A stretch of DNA of 12,952 nucleotides from CG03 sp034660675 (GTDB taxonomy: Bacteria; CG03). The notes below the pieces were generated by a model. The model did not search any database. It was not told the DNA's origin and saw only the letters and a list, made by a program, of their open reading frames with translations. Positions 8,340 through 12,952 of the stretch are shown here, piece by piece. Position 1 is the first letter of the stretch, and each line of letters begins with the position of its first letter. The stretch is from contig JAYEJT010000090.1 in NCBI GenBank assembly GCA_034660675.1, positions 1 through 12,952 of the forward strand, written 5' to 3'. The position numbers and the translations under genes are program-made.

Positions 8340-8356
8340 CGTGTTATAATAACACG
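8340..8356 (+). repeat. 17-base near-perfect palindrome inside the left end of the IS remnant
   Basis: CGTGTTAT (8340-8347) and ATAACACG (8349-8356) are exact inverted copies separated by one A. The palindrome contains TATAAT (8345-8350), a perfect -10 hexamer, and abuts the inner edge of the left inverted repeat. It could be an operator/promoter of the original transposase gene, or a chance by-product of the deletion. No convincing -35 lies 16-18 bases upstream. Confidence 0.5.
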
Positions 8357-8746
8357 GGGGGTAAAAAAGCCGCAAAAAGAAAAAGATTGAGGACAAGCAG
8401 GGAGCTGCTGCTCAACATAAAAGAGCCGGGCGATTTGGTGCAGATAGATACGAAACATCTAAATTATCCGTGAGGAGAGAAAGCGTATCAATTTAATCTG
8501 ATAGACTGCCTGACGAAGATAAAATTATCAAAAGTATACAGACAGGGTAATCTGGTATCAGGCGTTAAGAAACAGAATGAGAAATTAAGTCGCTGGAATG
8601 AGATTTATAACGATGTAAGACCGCATCAATCGCTTGATTATCTTACACCAAATGAGTATTATAAACAGTGGAAAAACGACCACTCTTTTACGCGGTCTTT
8701 TAGAATGGCGGTGTTACCTGCTCAGCAGGCTGCATCAGGGGTTTAG
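8354..8746 (+). pseudogene. IS481-like (rve/DDE) transposase remnant
   Basis: One frame reads TSRELLLNIKEPGDLVQID followed by TKHLNYP, then an in-frame TGA at 8471-8473, then GEKAYQFNLIDCLTKIK and, after a jump, SRWNEIYNDVRPHQSLDYL followed by TPNEYYKQW; the next stop is TAG at 8744-8746. The first two catalytic Asp positions (QID and LID) and the typical C-terminal block (W-x-x-x-Y-N-x-x-R-P-H-x-x-L-x-x-x-T-P) are present. The N-terminal helix-turn-helix region and the middle of the catalytic core with its Glu are missing. The frame is kept across the internal deletion, which lies between about 8537 and 8595. It is not functional. Confidence 0.8.
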
Positions 8747-8778
8747 TGTAGTACCATGTGTTGGACCAGGACTTTTAC

Positions 8779-8807
8779 TTGTTTGGCGAGGCGATATTAA
8801 TTATAAT
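8779..8807 (+). promoter_or_regulatory. Sigma-70-type promoter for the ilvE-mcsAB-glyQS unit
   Basis: TTGTTT (8779-8784) and a perfect TATAAT (8802-8807) are separated by 17 bases, which is the optimal spacing. Transcription would start near 8814 and give a short leader of about 35 bases before the ilvE ribosome site. The -35 matches the consensus at only three of six positions. The promoter begins just outside the right end of the IS remnant. Confidence 0.6.
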
Positions 8808-8849
8808 ATATGCTAAGATTTCGCGGATTTTATAAAGGGGGAGGTAATA

Positions 8850-9722
8850 ATGGGATTGAAAATTTTGCTGGACGGCAAACTGGTTGAAAAAGAAAAAGCC
8901 AAAATATCGGTTTTTGATCACGGTCTCCTTTATGGTGATGGTATTTTTGAGGGGATAAGGGCTTATTCGGGCAGGGTGTTCCGTCTGAAAGAACACATAG
9001 ACAGACTTTATGATTCTGCCAAGGTAATAATGCTTGAGATGCCTGTGGATAAAACGAAGATGACCGATGATATAAAGGTGACGCTCAGGGCCAATTCGCT
9101 CACTGATGCGTATATTAGAGTTGTTGTCACGCGGGGAATAGGCGATCTCGGGCTTGACCCGCGGAAATGCCCGAAGGCCTCCTATTTCATAATAGCAGAC
9201 AAGATATCCCTTTATCCTGACGAGCTCTATGAAAAAGGCATGGGGATAGCCACGGTTTCCACAAGACGGAACATTCCCGAAGCGCTGAATCCGCGCGTTA
9301 AATCGCTGAATTATCTGAATAACATAATGGCGAAAATAGAAGGCGCGCAGAGGGGCGTGGCCGAGGCGCTGATGTTAAATTCTCAGGGTTTTGTTGCCGA
9401 GTGTACGGGAGACAACATTTTCGTAATCAAAAACGGGATTATTATAACGCCTCCCTCCGCCGCAGGAGCTCTTCTGGGTGTGACGCAGGAAGCTGTCATA
9501 GAGCTGGCCGGTAAAAAAAATATAGAGGTCAGGCGGGAATTTTTTACGAGGTATGATATTTTTACCGCGGATGAATGTTTCCTTACGGGGACCGCCGCGG
9601 AGATCATACCGGTTGTCGCTCTTGACGGAAGAACAATAGCCTCCGGCAAACCCGGCAAAATAACGACGGGTCTTATCGCGGATTTCAGGAAGCTGGCTAA
9701 CAGCACCGGAGAGGCCATATAA
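8850..9722 (+). CDS. ilvE: Branched-chain amino acid aminotransferase (PLP fold type IV)
   Basis: This cytoplasmic enzyme moves the amino group between branched-chain 2-oxo acids and glutamate, the last step in Val, Leu and Ile synthesis. The 290-residue length is that of the usual family. Motifs seen: DHGLLYGDGIFEGIRAY (23-39); the PLP-binding lysine within RVKSLNYLNN (Lys151); AECTGDNIF (183-191), whose Glu184 contacts the pyridine nitrogen in the family; and FLTGTAAEIIPV (244-255), which binds the cofactor phosphate. The start is well supported by GGGGGAGG (8837-8844), five bases before the ATG. It has its own promoter at 8779-8807 and is the first gene of a run continuing to glyS. A D-amino-acid or aminodeoxychorismate-lyase activity of the same fold is possible but less likely given the RVKSLNYLNN motif. 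Confidence 0.88.
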   Translation: MGLKILLDGKLVEKEKAKISVFDHGLLYGDGIFEGIRAYSGRVFRLKEHIDRLYDSAKVIMLEMPVDKTKMTDDIKVTLRANSLTDAYIRVVVTRGIGDLGLDPRKCPKASYFIIADKISLYPDELYEKGMGIATVSTRRNIPEALNPRVKSLNYLNNIMAKIEGAQRGVAEALMLNSQGFVAECTGDNIFVIKNGIIITPPSAAGALLGVTQEAVIELAGKKNIEVRREFFTRYDIFTADECFLTGTAAEIIPVVALDGRTIASGKPGKITTGLIADFRKLANSTGEAI

Positions 9723-9724
9723 CA

Positions 9725-9801
9725 ATGATTGGGATAACTTATTATAGCAACGGAGATATCCGTCGAGGCAGAATGTCCGCCGAGGCGGGGGACGCTCACG
9801 T

Positions 9802-9805
<4 letters not shown>
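9725..9805 (+). CDS. Mini-ORF 1 between ilvE and mcsA (26 residues, tentative)
   Basis: ATG at 9725 lies two bases after the ilvE stop and is preceded by GGAGAGG (9708-9714), ten bases upstream. The frame encodes 26 residues beginning MIGITYYSNGDIRRGR and stops at TGA 9803-9805, which overlaps the ATG of the next mini-ORF in an ATGA. I recognise no family. It could be a coupling leader peptide, a remnant of a decayed gene, or chance. The case rests on the ribosome site and the overlap chain, not on homology. Confidence 0.3.
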
Positions 9806-9875
<70 letters not shown>

Positions 9876-9879
<4 letters not shown>

Positions 9880-10358
9880 TCTGCGATATCTGTAAGGAAA
9901 ACGAGGCCACGGTGCATTTTACCTCTTTTCACGGCGGCGAAGTTACCAAGATGCACATCTGCCACGCCTGTGCTGTAAAGCTGGGTGTTTTTGACGGCAA
10001 CACGCAGGAAAAGTCGTTTGATATTCTCGGCAAATTCCTTTCGGCGCTGGCTCTTCCCGAATCTATTTCGGATCAGAGCTGTTCCGAATGCGGAAAAAAA
10101 CTTTCCGAATTCCGTGAAGACGGCAAACTCGGCTGTCCCCAATGCTGGGAAGCGTTTCGCGCGAATCTGGAACCGCTGCTTAAAAAGATTCACGGCCGCT
10201 CGTTTCACAAAGGAAAGGCCGGGGCTCCAAAGGTAAAAAATCTGCGCGTGGGTGCTCTTCAGAAGGAGCTCCTGACAGCTGTTGAGAAAGAGGAATATGA
10301 AGAGGCCGCGAGGATACGGGATAAGATAAAAGAGTTAAAAAAAGGCGGCGGAAAATGA
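9876..10358 (+). CDS. mcsA: McsA-like zinc-binding protein, activator of the McsB arginine kinase
   Basis: From the ATG at 9876 the protein has 160 residues. Four CxxC pairs (Cys3/6, 29/32, 69/72, 87/90) form two zinc-binding modules. A C-terminal UVR motif follows (about 125-155, with LLTAVEKEEYEEAARIRDKI), which is a helical pair also found in UvrB/UvrC and Clp ATPases. This is the McsA layout. In Bacillus and Staphylococcus McsA binds and activates the arginine kinase McsB. I prefer 9876 over the upstream in-frame GTG at 9843, because McsA proteins begin M-I-C-x-x-C and the stretch between has no family resemblance. Neither start has a clear ribosome site. The last four bases overlap mcsB (ATGA), supporting coupled production of partners. 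Confidence 0.82.
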
Positions 10359-11395
10359 TTTTTGCAAATCTTGCCTCAAAAAGCAGCCCCTGGCAGAACA
10401 CTGATTCGGGCAGTCTTTTTATTTCCACGAGAGTGCGTTTCGCGCGGAACCTGGCCGGTTTTTATTTTCCCAATCAGGCCTCTCCCGCCGCGCAAAGCAG
10501 GGTGCGGAAAAAAGTCTTTGAGGGAATAGCTACCGTTAAAAGATGGAAAGACGCCGGGAAACTGGAGCTCGAGGAGCTGGACATCACCGACAGAAAATTT
10601 CTTATAGAAAGGCATCTTTCCAGTTATGACCTTGTTTTTACCGAGCGTGTGGCGGGTCTGGTAATGGGGGAAGGTGAAACAGCCGGTATTATGGTGAACG
10701 AAGAGGATCATTTGAGGATGCAGGTTCTCGGCAAAGGCCTTTCTCTTGAGGAAACTCTTGAAGAGGCGTCCTCTATTGAAAAGGAAATCAGCGCCGTCTT
10801 TGATTTTGCGCATAGCGATGATTTCGGTTTTCTCACATCATGTCCGACAAACGCGGGAACGGGTTTACGGATATCTTTTCTGGCTCATCTTCCGGCGCTT
10901 GTGATGAGCGGTTATATGGGGGAGGTTATAGAATCGCTTGCGCGGGTAGGAGTGGCATCCCGCGGTGTTTACGGGGAGGCAACCAAACCTCTCGGCGGTT
11001 TTTTTCAGATATCCAATCAGGTGACGCTGGGTGTTTCCCAGCGCGATATAATTGAAAAACTCAAAGCCATCTCAAAACAGATAGAAGACGCATCCGACAA
11101 GGCGCTTGACGATCTTGTGAGCAAAAGAAAAACCGAGATGGAGGATAAAATATACAGGAGTTACGGTGTTTTGCAGTATGCCAGAAGGATATCGTACGAA
11201 GAGCTGATAAACAGAATATCCGATATAAGGCTGGGTTTGAGCATGGGAATGGCGCTGCCGCTGGACGGTGAAAGACTGAATAATATGCTTTTTCTTGCTC
11301 AGCCGGCGCACATAGAAGAGAGAAACGGCGCGCTGCTGTCACCCTCTGAAAGAGACGAAAAGCGCTCTGAATTTTTAAGAGAGACCATGGGCTGA
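10355..11395 (+). CDS. mcsB: Protein arginine kinase McsB-like
   Basis: This phosphagen-kinase-fold enzyme phosphorylates arginine side chains in proteins. In Firmicutes the mark targets proteins to ClpCP and inactivates the repressor CtsR. The 346-residue length is close to the family norm of about 360. Motifs seen: FISTRVRFARNL (22-33, nucleotide-binding arginines), NEEDHLRMQ (115-123), LTSCPTNAGTGLRIS (160-174, with the reactive Cys163), VYGEAT (205-210) and FQISNQVTLG (217-226). The C terminus carries RDEKRS (333-338), close to the RDxxRA phosphoarginine-binding motif of the allosteric site. It lacks the N-terminal small domain of creatine/arginine kinases, as McsB does. It overlaps mcsA by four bases and glyQ by one. 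No ctsR or clpC lies in the window, so its regulatory target here is unknown. Confidence 0.88.
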   Translation: MIFANLASKSSPWQNTDSGSLFISTRVRFARNLAGFYFPNQASPAAQSRVRKKVFEGIATVKRWKDAGKLELEELDITDRKFLIERHLSSYDLVFTERVAGLVMGEGETAGIMVNEEDHLRMQVLGKGLSLEETLEEASSIEKEISAVFDFAHSDDFGFLTSCPTNAGTGLRISFLAHLPALVMSGYMGEVIESLARVGVASRGVYGEATKPLGGFFQISNQVTLGVSQRDIIEKLKAISKQIEDASDKALDDLVSKRKTEMEDKIYRSYGVLQYARRISYEELINRISDIRLGLSMGMALPLDGERLNNMLFLAQPAHIEERNGALLSPSERDEKRSEFLRETMG

Positions 11396-12261
11396 TGAAA
11401 ACTTTTCAGGAAATAATAGCGGCTTTATCCGAATACTGGGGAGATAACGGCTGCGCGGTGGTGCCCACTTATGATGTGGAAAAGGGCGCGGGTACTTTTA
11501 ATCCCATGACTTTTCTCAAACTTTTTGACAGGGGTTCGTGGAGGGCGGCTTACACGGAGCCGTCAAGACGTCCAAGTGACGGCCGTTATGGTGATAATCC
11601 GTTCCGGCTCTACAAGCATCTTCAGTTTCAGGTAATCCTCAAGCCCGCTCCCGCGGACTGCAGAATACTGTATCTTAAAAGCCTGAAAAAAGTAGGAATA
11701 GACGTAAAAAAACACGACATAAGATTTTTAGAGGACAACTGGGAGTCACCGTCGCTGGGGGCATGGGGCAGAGGCTGGGAGGTGAGGCTGGACGGTTTGG
11801 AGATAACACAGTTCACATATTTTCAGCAGGCTGGAGGGATTGAACTTCCCGATGTGCCGGTGGAACTGACCTACGGCCTTGAACGAATAGCGATGTTTCT
11901 GCAGAACAAAAAAAGTGTCTATGATATTGAATGGACAAAGGGTGTTAAATACGGCGACATGAGGAAAGAGGAAGAAAGGCAGTTCAGTGTTTATTATTTT
12001 GAAAAGGCGGATGTGGACGGTTTGTGGAAAGTCAGCGATTTTTATGCCGGCGAACTTGAAAGGCTCCTTGATGAGAAACTGCCTCTTCCTGCCTATGATT
12101 CGCTGCTCAATTTCTCGCACATATTTAATGTGCTGGACGCAAGAGGCGGAATAGATCACACCCGCCGCGCGGCCATGATAAAGAAAATGAGGAAGTATTC
12201 CCGTTCCATAGCGCTTTTATACAAAGAGCTTCAGGATGAGCGCGCCGGAGGCGAAAAATGA
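11395..12261 (+). CDS. glyQ: Glycyl-tRNA synthetase alpha subunit
   Basis: This is the catalytic subunit of the bacterial alpha2-beta2 enzyme that activates glycine with ATP and charges tRNA-Gly. The 288-residue protein has the family's class II motif 2 region: TEPSRRPSDGRYGDNPFRL (54-72), then QFQVILKP. Other family blocks are the start FQEIIAALSEYWGDNGC (4-20), LEDNWESPSLGAWGRGWEV, DGLEITQFTYFQQAGG and VELTYGLERIAMFLQ, and finally ARGGIDHTRRA. The start codon overlaps the mcsB stop (TGATG), and its own stop overlaps the glyS ATG (ATGA), so alpha and beta subunits are likely made in balance. No leader such as a T-box lies directly upstream; expression would come from the ilvE promoter or an unseen internal one. 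Confidence 0.95.
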   Translation: MKTFQEIIAALSEYWGDNGCAVVPTYDVEKGAGTFNPMTFLKLFDRGSWRAAYTEPSRRPSDGRYGDNPFRLYKHLQFQVILKPAPADCRILYLKSLKKVGIDVKKHDIRFLEDNWESPSLGAWGRGWEVRLDGLEITQFTYFQQAGGIELPDVPVELTYGLERIAMFLQNKKSVYDIEWTKGVKYGDMRKEEERQFSVYYFEKADVDGLWKVSDFYAGELERLLDEKLPLPAYDSLLNFSHIFNVLDARGGIDHTRRAAMIKKMRKYSRSIALLYKELQDERAGGEK

Positions 12262-12952
12262 AAATGGCGGATTTTCTTCTTGAACTCTGGGTTGAGGATT
12301 TGCCGGTTTCTGTACAGAAGGCCGCGGAGCTGAAGCTCAAAGAGGCGGTGGAGAATCTTTTTACAGGCGAAAAAATAGATTACGGCGAATCAAAGGTCTT
12401 TTCAACACCCCGGCGGGTTGCCGTATTGTTTAAAGATGTTTCACGCGTCACGCGCGAAGAAAAAGTGTCCGTGAAAGGGCCCCCGGCGAGAATATGTTTT
12501 GAAGGTGAGGACAAACCCACGGTTGTGCTTGACGGCTTTCTGAAAAAACATTCTGCCGATCTCTCCGATGTGAGGGTGCGGGATGAGGGAAAGGGCGAAT
12601 TTGTCTTTCTTGAAAAAATCATCTCTTCGCGGAGTTTTGAAGAAGCGGTTAGAAACAAAATCCCGGAGGCATTAGAGGAAATAAAATTTTCTAAGGTCAT
12701 GAGATGGGGGCAATATAGTTTTCCGAGGCCCGTCAGAAATGTTCTTGTGATGTTCGGAAAGAAATTTTTGAAAGTGAGATGTTTCGGTATTAACTCGTCA
12801 CGCTCAAGCAGGGGTTTCATGGGGGAGGCCATAAAAATAACATCTCCCGCGGATTATGAGACGAATCTTAAAAGAAAAAGAATACTCGCCGGCGCTTCCG
12901 CGAGACTGGGATTTTTCAGGGAAAAAGAGCTGAAAGCGGCTTTGTCACCGGC
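12258..12952 (+). CDS. glyS: Glycyl-tRNA synthetase beta subunit (3' end off the window)
   Basis: The beta subunit binds and positions tRNA-Gly for the alpha subunit. The first 231 residues of an expected 690 or so are visible. Family blocks seen: FLLELWVEDLP at the start (usual form LLVEIGTEELP), FSTPRRVAVL (48-57), VSVKGPPARICF, the segment KVMRWGQYSFPRPVRNVLV (about 146-164) and FGINSSRSSRGFMGE. In the last block the usual GHRFMGE reads GFMGE, so a conserved His-Arg pair is missing. The ATG overlaps the glyQ stop by four bases, the typical glyQS junction. The reading frame is intact to the window edge, so I treat the gene as functional but unusual. Confidence 0.93.
   Translation, partial: MKMADFLLELWVEDLPVSVQKAAELKLKEAVENLFTGEKIDYGESKVFSTPRRVAVLFKDVSRVTREEKVSVKGPPARICFEGEDKPTVVLDGFLKKHSADLSDVRVRDEGKGEFVFLEKIISSRSFEEAVRNKIPEALEEIKFSKVMRWGQYSFPRPVRNVLVMFGKKFLKVRCFGINSSRSSRGFMGEAIKITSPADYETNLKRKRILAGASARLGFFREKELKAALSP

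Larger units (their letters stand above)
8312..8773 (+). mobile_element. Degenerate IS481-like insertion sequence, internally deleted
   Basis: CACATAGTACTACAC (8326-8340) is matched in inverse orientation by GTGTAGTACCATGTG (8746-8760), 14 of 15 positions. The similarity continues outward more weakly to about 8312 and 8773, giving imperfect terminal inverted repeats of roughly 28 bases. Between them lies a broken DDE transposase reading left to right. At about 460 bases the element is far shorter than an intact IS of this type (usually over 1 kb), so it is a deleted remnant that could move only if a related transposase acts on it. I see no clear target-site duplication. The boundaries are approximate. 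Confidence 0.6.

Noticed and set aside
9717..9745. Possible mcsA promoter with TATTAT at 9740-9745
   Set aside because: The hexamer 17 bases upstream (ATATAA) does not resemble a -35, and the gap is better explained as read-through from the ilvE promoter.

Overview
The window reads as chromosomal DNA from an uncultivated Gram-negative bacterium. I infer a candidate phylum of the Elusimicrobiota/Omnitrophota kind. The evidence is a very large secreted FN3/beta-propeller protein ending in a FlgD-like/type IX-like sorting domain, a PorV/PorQ-type outer-membrane barrel directly behind it, and two-subunit glycyl-tRNA synthetase genes in a tight operon with mcsA/mcsB homologues. The phylum is a guess from gene content; no rRNA or tRNA gene is present to anchor it.

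Layout, all genes on the + strand. Positions 2-7279 hold the 3' part (2,425 residues visible, start off the left edge) of a giant extracellular protein. It alternates seven-repeat beta-propeller cassettes with blocks of two kinds of FN3 domain, then has an Ig-like region, a ZU5/GAIN-like region and a C-terminal sorting-type domain. At 7290-8192 follows a PorV/PorQ-family barrel whose ribosome site overlaps the stop codon of the giant gene. The two probably form a cargo/export-shuttle pair. A stem-loop with a T-rich tail (about 8205-8248) likely ends this unit.

Positions 8312-8773 hold a decayed insertion sequence: degenerate inverted ends around an internally deleted, stop-interrupted IS481-like transposase. 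Just beyond its right end is a good sigma-70-type promoter (8779-8807) for the second transcription unit.

The second unit runs from 8850 to the right edge: a branched-chain aminotransferase (ilvE), two tiny ORFs joined by ATGA overlaps, an McsA-like zinc protein, an McsB-like protein arginine kinase, glyQ and the start of glyS. Junctions from mcsA onwards are ATGA or TGATG overlaps, so translational coupling is likely. The unit links amino-acid metabolism, protein-arginine phosphorylation/quality control and glycine tRNA charging.

Most notable for follow-up: the regular propeller/FN3 super-repeat of the giant protein and its PorV-like partner, the mini-ORF chain before mcsA, the mcsAB pair without visible ctsR or clpC, and the loss of His-Arg from a conserved GlyS motif. 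I see no CRISPR array, tRNA, rRNA or riboswitch.
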